Origin: Theocolax elegans
Lineage: Eukaryota; Arthropoda; Insecta; Hymenoptera; Cerocephalidae
Assembly: GCA_026168455.1 (NCBI GenBank)
Contig: CM047425.1
Coordinates: 26,033,058 to 26,097,057 of the forward strand
Direction of reading: 5' to 3'
Length of the DNA stretch: 64,000 nucleotides
Shown: piece after piece, positions 31,902-42,892 of the stretch
Layout: each line of letters begins with the position of its first letter
How positions within the stretch are numbered: the stretch's first letter is position 1
The notes under the pieces: model-generated
Database searches by the model: none
Told to the model about the DNA's origin: nothing
What the model saw: the letters and a program-made list of their open reading frames with translations, nothing else
Translations under genes and position numbers: made by a program

Positions 31902-32522
31902 CCCTAGCGGAAATAATCATATGCGTATAATGTTCATAAATACTTAATAAAAATTATTAGCTTTTATTAGATTTTCATAACACTTTATAAAGTGCGGATT
32001 TTGGACTCTACGAATAGTTTAAAAAATTTGGTAATGTTTTTAAGATTTTATTAGTTATTTTTAAAATTTCGTAAATATTTCTAAGCTTTATTAGGTTTTA
32101 TTAGATTTTTGTATTTCGAAAAAATCGTGAAAATCGACAAAATGACACTAATAGTAACTGTTGCATTTTTCTGTATTTCACTGTTTTTAGCTGTTTCTAA
32201 GTGATGTATGCAAAACAACTAAAGCTATTAATAAAAGATTGATATTAGTAAATGTTCATAAAAATTCTAAATACTTATTTGTTGCATATAATAATTTAAA
32301 AAAGTTATTAGTACTTATTAGCTTTTTTAAGCTCGCACATTTCTTTTGCTTTTGAAAAATACCTGAAAGCTAATAAAATCTAGCAAAAGCTAAGAAGAGC
32401 TAATAAAAGTTATAAATTCTTACTAACTATTAATAGAATCCAAAATCTGCATATTATAAATTGATTATAAATGTTATTAGCTTTTCTTAGCTCTTTCTGG
32501 AAAAATAAATTTCCGCCTGGGG
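31902..32522. mobile_element. CCCTAGCGG TIR element, TTATTAGCTTTT array
   Basis: Left end CCCTAGCGGAAATAA and right end AAATTTCCGCCTGGGG are inverted. The subterminal GCGGATTTTGGACTC (left) matches inverted GAATCCAAAATCTGC (right). The body is a degenerate array of TTATTAGCTTTT motifs on both strands. No ORF. Confidence 0.65.
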
Positions 32523-32756
32523 TACAATTAATATGAAATTGCTGCAATATATTACTAAATATGTATTTGTTTAAAAATATGTTTATTCCATTAAAATTAA
32601 TACCATTAAAATAAATTTTATCTGGGCTTTTTGAAATGTCTACAAATATGTTTTTATTATCTTTGTAAGTGTTTATAGATCATAAAAATTAAGCAGCATT
32701 GACCGCGGTTAATAAGTGGATGGGTGAATAACTAACATAAACAGAAAAATGTGTAA

Positions 32757-33018
32757 TACTTTTTTTATTTATTTTATTTATTTAATTTATTTAATTTATT
32801 TTATTTATTTTATTTATTTAATTTATTTAATTTATTTTATTTATTTTATTTATTTTATTTATTTTATTTATTTTATTTATTTTATTTATTTTATTTATTT
32901 TATTTATTTTATTTATTTTATTTATTTTATTTATTTTATTTATTTTATTTATTTTATTTATTTTATTTATTTTATTTATTTTATTTATTTTATTTATTTT
33001 ATTTATTTTATTTATTTT
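32757..33018. repeat. TTTTAT-type hexamer satellite
   Basis: Some 260 bp of almost uniform TTATTTTATTTA repeats. The left part mixes a TTTAAT variant. The apparent protein (FIYFIY) is an artefact. Confidence 0.95.
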
Positions 33019-33030
33019 TTAGAGAAATCA

Positions 33031-33356
33031 GCACTGAATCAGCGTGAAGTTTTTAACAGGGTATTGATTTGACACTGATTCTGAATTGATTAAATACTGA
33101 ATTTTTAAGGGCCCATTGCCCTTCTTTAATTGAATAATTTCAAAATTGATACCATACTGATTCCGTAATGATACAACATTGATTCATTATTGATTTTGTA
33201 CTAATTCAGTAAGAAATCAGTTTTGCGTTTTGGTGAGAACTTACTACTGAGTCAGTATTGATTTTGATCAATATCAGTAGCTATTATTTATTAATTCCAT
33301 AATGATTTCATCACTGAATCAATACTGAATCAATAGGAACTTTTTTAACGGGGTAA
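33031..33356. mobile_element. ACTGATTC-array element ending in AACGGGGT
   Basis: An array of ACTGAATCA and TGATTCAGT motifs with right end GGAACTTTTTTAACGGGGT. A similar end (GAAGTTTTTAACAGGGT, ending about 33062) lies at its left side in the same orientation, suggesting two nested or tandem partial copies. It interrupts the right TIR region of the 30731-33450 element. Confidence 0.5.
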
Positions 33357-33450
33357 GTAATAACTTGGCTTTCTTCATATTTCTACATTACAAAAGACAT
33401 ACCAAATTTAGAATAAGAACCGTTTCCCGGAGGTCACGTACTCCCCTTGT

Positions 33451-33970
33451 AAGTACATGTTTATATTTATAATATTTAAATCATTTATTTTTATTTTTCA
33501 CACTTGTATTAAATCATATAATGCAAGACGTCAGAAGGTCAAGTACAATAAATAATAAGAAATTACTTTTTAGAGAAGCCACAATAGTGCCACAATAGTT
33601 TATTATTATAGTCATCAAATTTAAAATTCCTATTGTCAAAAATTTTTATACAAATTTTATATATTTTTTTTTTATTTTTTATGCTGTTTCAATCCTCAAT
33701 AGAGGACTATTTAGCTACATATCTTATAGATATTTACTTATAAACATATTTCATAAATTGTAACAAGTGTAGCTTATGATACGGAATATTTAAGTACAAA
33801 CATAAATAACACATTTACATTTATAGCTTACATTCTTTGACGTATTTTAGGAGCGAATTATTAATATGTTGACTTGACATTATAATAAGTTTTTTCCTAT
33901 TCAGATTGACTAAACCCGTTTAAAATAAATACGTGATACATATAAAAAATAAAAACATATTATATAGAAT
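33451..33970. other. AT-rich, nothing identified
   Basis: No frame or repeat end recognised. Confidence 0.4.
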
Positions 33971-33974
33971 ATTT

Positions 33975-34850
33975 TGTAATAGTTTGGTTGCCGCACGGAT
34001 GTTTATTTTAATATCGCGGCTGCTCAGCGGTACGGTTAAACTTACCGTATTGAAATAAACTTATTTTTCCCGCGTTGCGGCGGCGGTTACCTGTCTGCTC
34101 TACCCAATCTATTAAGTGTTAGTCTGAAACCGAGGTACTGTTTCAGATAACAACTAGGTAAAACAATCAAATCTGAAATTGACCGCGAAACAGGGTTATC
34201 GCGTCGAGCACTTGTCAACCAGAAATATACGAGCTCTTAGGATTGCGGAAGGATCGTACTTGGGTTAAAATTCAATTCTTTGAACACCGGATTGAAATGT
34301 AATAATAAATTGAATTTATTGAATTGCAAATAAAAGATAAATAATAAACAGAATCTCTAATCACCGCCGAGATCTACGTTTTTATTACAAGTCGGTAAAC
34401 GGCCGACTTGTAGAGAGAGGGGGGAAAATATCGCGAACTAAAATAATATACCTATACAATGGGACTGGTATGAAGCAATAAGATTATCGATTAATTGCGA
34501 ATAAAACACGATCGCGTGAAGTGATACCACTTACTTTATACGCTGCAGTAGTCGTTGGTAAACAACGACCAGCCGATCGGTTGCTTTCTCTCTCTCTCAC
34601 TCTCGCTGCTGTGTAGGACGGATTGTCTGTTAGCCCGTGCACCGAGTTTGTGTGGCTGTCTAATCAGATCTAATCTAATCAGATGCGTGCGCGAATCTTT
34701 CGCGCGCGAAGTCGATCTTGCCCGTGTAGCCACGACGAACCGAGCCGAGCCGAATCTCGCCGGCCCGAGCCGATGCGAACATTCCGATACTGTTCGCTCG
34801 TGTTGCTCGAATTTGTCAAACGGTAAGGTAAACAACACCTTACCGTTACA
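33975..34850 (-). repeat. Solo LTR of Gypsy element 2 family
   Basis: Minus-strand copy of the 1,050-bp LTR, starting TGTAACGGTAAGG (34850 downward) and ending at TATTACA (33975). It is flanked by the 4-bp target duplication ATTT (33971-33974 and 34851-34854). The LTR carries internal deletions. The poly(A) hairpin is intact. Confidence 0.9.
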
Positions 34851-34879
34851 ATTTATTATTTAAAAATAGTATATTCCGT

Positions 34880-35000
34880 AATTTTAATTTAGTGAATATT
34901 AATTTAGTCATTATTTGTTAGTGACCGAGTTTTCACTAAAAGTATCTACTAATATTTAGTGAATTTTCACTAATTTCCTCTAAGAGAGTAACGCACGAGT
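34880..35000. repeat. TTAGTGAA-motif array
   Basis: Short stretch dense in TTAGTGAA and its complement TTCACTAA. Possibly another MITE of the array-bodied type; termini unclear. Confidence 0.35.
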
Positions 35001-35309
35001 TGCGAATGATATTTTTCTTTACAATTGGTTAAGTGAGAAGTCCAATTTTAAAAAATTTAAATGATGAATAAAATGCGATTTTACGCGCAGGTGCAACAAA
35101 AAATTCTTCTAATAAATATGCATTTTACATATTTTTAATACTCTTTTTATCAGAAACTATCGGCTCTTCCCGAATGAATCACCCCCGATGATTCCTAGAA
35201 CGCTTATAAAATACTAGCGTAACAGTAGCTGGGTCAATGAGGATTCTAAGCCACTTACCATCAGAGCAGGTACTGATCCGTGCTAAAAGTTCCCTGTCTT
35301 ATCGACCGA

Positions 35310-35510
35310 TGGTAGTACCGATGCAACTTACTTTACCATAGCCTAGCATATCGATGTGTGTGCCTCTAATGGGAACTTACATTACCATGGTATGGCATAT
35401 TGATGTGCGCGCCCCAAATCGTAATCTACTTAACCATGATATACCATATCGATACGCGCGCCATCAATTGCAATCTACTTTACGATGGAATGGCATATCG
35501 ATGCGTGCTT
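35310..35510. repeat. Diverged minisatellite, about 50-bp unit
   Basis: About four units, each with TTACCATGGTATGGCATAT, then CGATG, a GCGCGCC-like block and a TAATCTACT-like end. Units are strongly diverged. Confidence 0.6.
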
Positions 35511-35837
35511 ATCTCTCTCTCTCACTCCTACGGTCGGGAAGGCGGTCGACTCCTGCCTTCTGTTTCTCACAGCCCGTGAGACGTGCTGCTCTGCACGCCG
35601 ACGTGGAGGTTGGTGGGGAGAAAACCTTACACCCACACACTACATTCACCAGCCTTTTATCACTTTTTACCGCCTTAAAGTGTATTCGGCAGTTGTCAAC
35701 ACCTTGTTGTTGCCGATCGCGCGCGAACTCTCCGTTACTCTCTTGCGCACGATTCTCGCGCACGTTTCCTGCGCGCGCCGCGCTGTATATCCTCTTTCGC
35801 GTTGCTTACCTGATCGGTAACTCGCTTACCGTTACAG
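35490..35837 (-). repeat. Diverged LTR-like segment
   Basis: On the minus strand it begins TGTAACGGTAAG, like the Gypsy element 2 LTR, and has a GAGAGAGAGATAAGCA tract in a similar place, but the rest differs. Probably the LTR of a related family; the inner end is undefined. Confidence 0.4.
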
Positions 35838-37165
35838 TGTTTATTTATTAATTTATTTATTTATTTACCAGTTCTACATATGTAGCTTAAGTCTAAATAT
35901 ACATTATTATATCCGACTAAACATTACATTCTAAAGAGGTAGAAAGATACCTGTAGTTAGGCCTGGTAGACTAATTTAAACAACTAACTTACGAACTAAA
36001 AAACGTCTTTAAAGTGTGTATTAGTGAAAAATACATTTAAAATTTTTTTAAAAATTATAATAATATAAAAAGAAACGCTAATAGAGCTCTTGATAACTCA
36101 ACATAAAGAACAAAACTTTAATTTTCGTTTTTATATTTTTTTGGCTTAGATTTAAAGTTTTTAACTCATTTGGAAGACTGTTGAAATACTTTATAGCATT
36201 GTATTCACAACTCTTATAGGAAATAGTTTTCTTAATTTTAGGCAAAATTATATTTTTATTTCTAGTTTTACTCTTAGAAAACAAAAATTTATTCTTCAAG
36301 TCTTGATAGTAATACAATACTGAATTAAGAACAAAAGTTTGCTTAATACTTATAGACACTTTATTATTATCATGGTCTTTGAAGATTATTCTAATAAATC
36401 TTTTTCGTAAAGATTCTAATATCGACATGACGCCATTGTAAGTCCCACCCCATGCAATAATGCCATAGGATGCAATGCTATGAAAAAAAGCATAGTAAAT
36501 CTGTAATAGAGACTTTTGGTTCATAATTTTAGATAATTTGCTGAAAATAAAAAGCATAATATCTAGTTCTTTTTATTACATAAGACACGTGAAAATTCCA
36601 TCTTAAATGACCGTCAATATAAACCCCAAGATACTTGGAAAATTCTACTCTTTTAATGGGCTTATTTTTAATATTAATATTTAGTTTTTTAGGAATGCTA
36701 TCACTGCAACTTCCAAATGCAATATAGACAGTTTTATCAACATTTAAATATAAGTCGTTAGCAGCTATCCAATTACATATTTTTTCTAGGGCACTCATAA
36801 AAATTTCACAACTATTCCATGTTGTGCCCGAACACAATATTACTGTATCATCAGCATAAGACAATATTATACAATCCTTAGTAACAATATCAAGCAGATC
36901 ATTAATATAAATCAAGAAACACAAAGGTCCCAATATAGTTCCCTGTGGAACTCCCATAGTTACTGGAAGTCAATCACTTTTAACTTTTTTTAACTTAACT
37001 CTTTAATATCTATTAGTTAAATAATCTTTCAATAAATTAAATAATTTATCTCTAATACCATATGCTTCCATTTTTATAAACAGTTTATTATGGTCAACCT
37101 TATAAAAAGCTTTTGCCAAGTCTATAAAAGTAGCTATTGAAGATTCATTAGCAGCATTCATTAGT
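35838..37165 (-). pseudogene. LINE 3' part: RT and C-terminus, 5'-truncated
   Basis: Minus strand. The RT is split over frames near 36957-37160 (IDLAKAFYKVDHNKLF) and 36529-36957 (MGVPQGTILGPLCFLIYINDLL, LSYADDTVILCS), then the post-RT region 36078-36557. It ends in a (TAAA)n-like tail at about 35838-35872, where it abuts an LTR end. The sequence starts abruptly near 37165, typical of 5' truncation during target-primed reverse transcription. Jockey/CR1-like by its motifs. Confidence 0.85.
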
Positions 37166-37170
37166 AGCAT

Positions 37171-38009
37171 CTATTTTAATATAAATATGTTTAGTGAGAA
37201 AATTTAATGCATCATTTGTACTTTTATTTTTCAAAAAACCTTACCTTTACTTAACCTTTACTTTCGGTTCATTTGTTTCTATTAGAGTTTGTGTGATACG
37301 CGCTTCAAAGACATTGGTTTCGATTTTCGAGTGGATGGTAGGTTATAAGTCTTTTATGCATTCTCTAATGACGTATAGAATTTCTATAAGTCCTTGAAAT
37401 TAGTATAATACGATCCCGGAAGCACTTAATTATATTCAATTTTCTAAAATTTTATCAAGATAGACGCCTATTTGTTATACGTTATTTCAAAAAAATAATA
37501 AGAATTTCCCTATATTTTTTTAAGATTATTCGCGAGGAAATTATTTAACAATAAATATATAATTTAATTATCAATAGAAAGCAAAGATTTGCGTTAGTAT
37601 TTTTTTTAACTAAGAATTATAATTAGGAATCATAATTTAAGAGGTACCTTACCCATTTCTTCCTTTTATAGTCGATTGGTTTTTTGCCTAAAACATTGTC
37701 GCTAAAAAACAAAAATAATAACCAGAAGCACTTTTCTGAACTAAAATTTTCCGCTCTTTCCGATTCTGAGGTCGGAATTTGAAAATTTCCATTGAAAAAT
37801 TAAAAAATGGCGGTTTATTTTCCAAGATGGCGGATCCAACATGGCGGACATTTTTTTGAAAAAGTCAACCAATTTTAGCCAAATTTGAATGTGAGGAGTA
37901 TACATGTTCAAGTTGTTTTGGCCCTTACCACATTGAAAAAAATGAATAATTTCTTCCTCCATTTTTTCAAAAGTTAATATTCAAAAATGAATATTTTCAC
38001 ATGTATAAT
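37171..38009. other. Unassigned, AT-rich
   Basis: Contains AAGATGGCGGATCC and ATGGCGGACATT near 37830 but no frame or termini that I can name. Confidence 0.4.
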
Positions 38010-38240
38010 AATATCGGTCTCTCCGAACCAAATGCTTTACTTTTAGAATAAAGCAGGCCTATCGTACTCTTTGTCCACTATGGTTGGTGGAATTTCCCAG
38101 AGCACGGCCTTTTAAAATAATTAAAGGCGTTTCGTCCTCGATCTCCAGCTTGGACTCCTCAGTAAGGAACTGGAGATCTTACCTTAGACGCCTGTCGCAA
38201 GATGATATGCGACGCCAGCAAGATGTTCTGCGGCTATATA
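38010..38240 (-). mobile_element. Ribozyme-bearing small element, copy A
   Basis: Similar along its length to copy B (42893-43179): a TCCACTATGGTTGGTGGA stem-loop, the 69-nt hammerhead-like block and the CTGCGGCTATA segment. The terminal inverted repeats are eroded and the right end is lost. Confidence 0.7.
38125..38193 (-). ncRNA. Hammerhead ribozyme-like, type III, copy A
   Basis: Read on the minus strand (38193 to 38125). Stem III AGGCGU pairs with ACGCCU; cleavage would follow the C of GGCGUC. Stem I has UAAGG with CCUUA, and the core box CUGAGGA fits CUGANGA. Stem II has GUCC with GGAC, followed by GAAA. Loop I GAUCUCCAG is fully complementary to loop II CUGGAGAUC. All conserved core bases are present. 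Activity is inferred. Confidence 0.75.
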
Positions 38241-38717
38241 TATAGAAAACATATTTTCACAGTTTGAAAATACGTTGACCTTACCAGTGGTTGTACATAC
38301 AAAAGTTTCCTAAATTAAATTCTTATACTTCTCTCTTTCATAAGTTTTGACCAAATCAAGAATATAAGCTTCACTTTTGCTAATCGAATCTACTTGATTT
38401 CAGTTTTTTCTGAACATAATTTTGAAAGTAAGTTTTTAGTGGTTTCAGAGTTATAAGTAACCAAAATCAAACATATTTTTTACAAAATATTTCGATACTT
38501 GCTTAAAAATTCCATAAAAAAGGGCATTAGAGTCTATAACTGCGTATTTCTTCATAATTTTATAGTAGAAATGATATTCTATAGTTTGGTAAATATGAAT
38601 GCTTCATCTCCAACTACTCTTTCTCCATTTAATATCTCTGCCTCACAAGAAATTCCCATTTTGAATGGGCTGTGATTACAATTTATGAGATTGTATACTA
38701 CCTTTGTATACTTATCA
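38241..38717. other. Unassigned, AT-rich
   Basis: No frame or repeat end recognised. Confidence 0.4.
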
Positions 38718-39106
38718 TTATTGTAACAGAGTGGTTGCCGCACGCACATTTGTTTTATTAACGTGGCTGCTGAACGTTACGGTTAAACTTACCGTATTCA
38801 AATAAACGTATATTTTCCGCTTGCGGCAGCGGTAATCAGTCCTCTCTACCAAATCTATTAAAAGTTAGTCTGAAACCGAGGTCCAGATTCAAATAACAAT
38901 CAGGTAAATATTCAAATCTGACATCGATTGCGAAAGAAAAATAGCACGTTAAGCACTTGTCATTTTAAATGTACAGGTTCAGAGGATCACGGAAGGAATT
39001 ATACGTGGAATAACATTCAATTGATCGAACACCGAATTAAATTTGAATAATAAATGGATTTTATTAAAATAAATATGAAAAATGAATAATTAACAAAAAT
39101 ATCTAA

Positions 39107-40809
39107 TTATACCATCCCCCGTCGCGGCTTCGCCCGCTCTGTAATTGCATAGAACTCGAAATATTAGAAAATAGCATAAAGATAGGTTTACCATATTTCA
39201 GTTTTCATTGGTTTTAAATAATGTTTTTAAAGAACTTCACGGTAGACAACATTTTTTGTTTGTGAACTGTTTGGTAATAAAAGAAATTGAATTTCTGATG
39301 TACCTGTTCTTGACAAACCAACATGCAATTGACCATGTGAAAAACAATCAGATCGCAAATCAATCCCAACGTATTGAAATGTCTGACCTTGAGTCTTATT
39401 AATTGTAATAGCAAACGATACCTTAATTGGGAATTAAAGTCGCTTAAATTGAAAAGGTAAATCAGTAGGGATCATTGGTATGCGGGGTATAAGAGCAATT
39501 TCTCCTGCCGCTGGGCCTGTAAGAATAGTCGCTTCAATAATATTATTTCGCATAGCTTTAATTTATAGCCGCGTACCATTACACAATTTTGGAGGATTTA
39601 TATTGCGCAATAGTATTATTGGAACCCCGATTTTAAGTTATAGGTTGTGTGGTGGATATCCAGCTGGATTAAGAGAATTCAGAAATTCTTGTGGATAATG
39701 AACAGCATCTTCAGTATTGACTGCAGTATCAAACGATCTGTATTCTTTACTGTCTCCTTTAACATGACCTAAAATAGTATTGTTAATTTCAAAGGCAGAA
39801 ATGTTCCGGGGTGTAACGATGGCTCTTTCGCATAGCCAGGAGTATGGTTTCTCTAAAAGGTCATCAATATTCGGATAAACTGAAGAAATAAGAGTATCAA
39901 TAGTTTGCACAATCTTACCTAGTTTTGAATCGACAGATATACAGTCATTTACATTGGACAGAGTTCCATTTCCAACACTGAGTAATTGTGATGGAAATTG
40001 CTCATTTCCACCTCCGAGATGAACTCTCATATTTGTTTTTAATGAAGGTTTCATTCGTTCGAACATAAGCCATACGCCTGGCATTGGATGTTTTCCGAGA
40101 TAAATTAGATTTCGGCATTGTACACAAAATATATTTATCTTCTATATAAATAAATTAAGAATTAATAGTAAATAAATAATAAGAATAATTAAGAATTACA
40201 AATAAGAAGCAATATTAAAATTTATGAATAAAACCCTAAAGACAATGTGTGGTGATCTCAATGGTAGACACAATTGTCTAACATAGACTCAAAGGCACCA
40301 AGTTTTAAAAAACTTGACATTTTAGTAGCTGTAAATTATTTACCAGTAGCATCAACGGCGCAACGGCCGATCGCCACTTTGTAAAGTTTTAAGTGACACA
40401 ATTAATAGGCAAATGTTTTCGATAAATCAAACAAATAATTTAACGAAAAATGGAACTCGTTAATTCAATACTTAGAATCCAACGAAAGCTTAACGTTTAC
40501 GAAAAATAAATTTTTATCGTAAAACTCAGATGACAATATGTATTAAGTAGCGATAAACTTGTCGCGTGCAGCGCCAGACCGTCAGCCACCTATCGGCCAG
40601 CGCCTGAACTACCGTGCATCCTGTAAGGGTATAAACTTTTATTTTTTTAACAATGAAGCAAAACGATTTTTTATATGAAATATAGCCTATGACACTTCAT
40701 AGTACACAAAGAAACTACAGTTAAAATTTCGTCACAATCGATTGTGTACTATTTGAGATTTTTTGCGCACATACACACAAACGCTTCCTCTTTATATAAT
40801 AATATAAGA
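39107..40809 (-). mobile_element. Helitron, internally deleted (1.7 kb)
   Basis: Minus-strand element inserted between A and T of the LTR, without target duplication. The 5' end is TCTTATATTATTATATAAAG. Near the 3' end GCGG and CCGC frame GCGAAG as a hairpin, about 20 nt before the terminus, as in Helitrons. The last bases read GGTATAA, not a canonical CTRR. It carries only the end of a helicase. Confidence 0.85.
39190..40090 (-). pseudogene. Helitron helicase C-terminal fragment
   Basis: PIF1-like helicase remains in at least three frames. From the 5' side: LGGGNEQFPSQLLSVGNGTL and SWLCERAIVTPRNISAFEIN with NPAGYPPHNL (39638-40084). Then GVPIILLRNINPPKLCNGTR with a following GPAAGE (about 39490-39640), then TINKTQGQTFQYVGIDLRS (about 39340-39400). 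These are late helicase motifs. Rep and the ATP-binding part are absent. Confidence 0.85.
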
Positions 40810-41036
40810 TTAAAGAGGTTTACGCTTGAAGCTGCAAGTCGGTAAACGACCAACGTGTAGTAAGGAGGAGGGGGATATCGCAAATTAAATATACACAGTC
40901 AATGGGAGTGGTAAAGGGCAATAAATTAACTAATTATCGTTAAGCGAATAAAACACGATCACGTGAAGTGGTACTCATATATACTCATACACTTACTTTA
41001 TTAATGGTGAATCGTTAATAAGTAACGATTAGCCGA

Positions 41037-41074
<38 letters not shown>

Positions 41075-41314
41075 TCGACTGTAGACAAAACGCATTCACG
41101 CACAAAACGATAAAACAAGCACAGGCGATGCAATACGCGACACGGGAACAAAACCTGTCGTGTGTCGAGGCGGTTATATTTCTCTCATCTCTTATTTTTT
41201 TTGCCAGTGTAGTCACGACGAATCGAGCCAAGCCAAATCTTTCCGGCCCGCGCCGACGTATGTTGCTCAAATTCGTCATATAATAAAGTAAACAATACCT
41301 TACCGTTACTTTAT

Positions 41315-42291
41315 ATGGAAATCAAGGGACTTCAAGATCAATGTTTATACATTCAATCCAATGTAAAATAAATAAAAATTCGTGAACATTCTCTTTTGTA
41401 AAAACTTCTTATGTACTCTATATAGCCCTTATTTTCCTTAGCCAGTTACGTCTTAAACATGGTAGAACCAAAACTAATAAAATACTTTTTATAGTCAATA
41501 AGAACTCTTGCCCAAATCATTAAATAAAATAACTAAAATTCTGCCAGTGAAAAGTGATGTGCAGTTTATAAAGTTCAATCAAGAATTAATTGACAATGAT
41601 GCTTTTGCAAATGATGTTGTAAGAAATATTATAATATTTAAATAGTAATTATTTTCATCAAAGTGTGTGTAAAAACGCATTTTATAAATATGTCAAAATG
41701 CAATTTCAGTTATATATGATAATAACAATTATTATTTGCAATACACAAATATCGTAAACTAATATTAACGCAAAACACTTAATACCAGCGTTCCCAGATG
41801 GCGATTTTTTTCTCTTCCTTGTTCTCGCATAATAAACATCAAAATACGTTAGAAACAAACACAAAGAAAATCGCCAACTGGTTATTCTGCTCAATAAGGC
41901 GTTGTCGGACTGTTAATGTGGTGTTATTATCATGGTAAAAAGTTCAGGTCCTAGACTACAATTTTAATACAATGAGATGTTTACTAATACAATATTATAT
42001 ACAAAAGAATTGTATATTTTCTATCACGTGCGGAACATGCGAGCCCCCACTTTTTTACGAATAGTTATAATTAACCATTTAAAAAATTATGCAACATATA
42101 GTTTTTGGCAGTCCAAGCTTACACGGAATCTCCTATCTTGTCTCCAAATTTTCGATTATCATAATAGTAATTCGGATATGTATCTAGTAGATGCTTTCCT
42201 ATTTAGCCCCCCCCCCCAACATTGAAACCTGGATGCAATTATTTAGGATTCAGGCATCCATGTTTTTTAACTCACTACTTGTTGCAGACAT
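41315..42291. other. Unassigned, AT-rich
   Basis: No supported frame. A run of nine or ten C at about 42209-42218 stands out. Confidence 0.4.
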
Positions 42292-42437
42292 GGGGAGTAA
42301 ACGCACTCCGACAAACGGATCTTATCCTAAATTTGGGATATATTTCGTAATATAAAAATAGTAAGAAAGACGCAATATGTATAAAAGATATACCGAAGTA
42401 AGGATAAAATCCGTTCTTCAGAGGTCAAGTGCTCCCC
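42292..42437. mobile_element. MITE related to the 30731-33450 transposon
   Basis: Ends GGGGAGTAAACGCACTCCG and, inverted, GGGGAGCACTTGACCTC, then AACGGAT and TATCCTAAATTTGG-like blocks shared with the larger element's TIR. 146 bp, non-coding. Confidence 0.65.
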
Positions 42438-42892
42438 TTATTAGTAGTACTCGATATCAGGAACTTAGCTCCAACGGGGGTTTTAAATTGCCATGTGGTT
42501 ACATTTTCTGGCACTCGATTAATATTGTCTTATGTAGGTTATTTATCATTTATTAATTTTTATCTATGTATTTTTATTGCTTTTTATATTTTCTATAAAG
42601 TATATCATAATTAGTTCCATTTAGTGAGTGAATGTATTTATGGGATAAATGTGGAAATTGTGAATTCGTATGCTTGATCTAAATTGTGCTACCTAATTTT
42701 ATTTATTTTCTACTATTTATATTGTTTTTATTTTGACTTATAACTGAGAATTTGCGTAGCGGTATTTATAAATGCGTTGGTGATATTGCTATTTTAGTTA
42801 TGTAAATTGATTGTGTTAAGTGCATTTAGGTACAATTACTTGAATTTTATATACAAACGGTATATTTTCAACGTAAATTTATAAATCAAATT
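42438..42892. other. Unassigned, AT-rich
   Basis: No frame or repeat end recognised. Confidence 0.4.

Larger units (their letters stand above)
30731..33450. mobile_element. TIR DNA transposon, about 2.7 kb, nested inserts
   Basis: The ends ACAAGGGAAGTACTTGACC and, inverted, ACAAGGGGAGTACGTGACC continue as about 100-bp TIRs including ATGAAGAAAGCCAAGTTATT. Inside are a GAAATATT-array MITE, the CCCTAGCGG element, a hexamer satellite and an ACTGATTC array. No transposase domain is recognisable. Smaller relatives lie at 7620 and 42292. Confidence 0.65.
38722..41310 (-). repeat. Solo LTR of Gypsy 2 family, split by a Helitron
   Basis: LTR halves at 38722-39106 and 40810-41310 (minus strand), with 4-bp target duplication TTAT at 38718-38721 and 41311-41314. 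More diverged than the solo LTR at 33975-34850; the poly(A) hairpin is eroded. The insert at 39107-40809 is described separately. Confidence 0.85.

Noticed and set aside
32749..33072. 107-aa FIYFIY-repeat protein
   Set aside because: It is the translation of a hexamer satellite.
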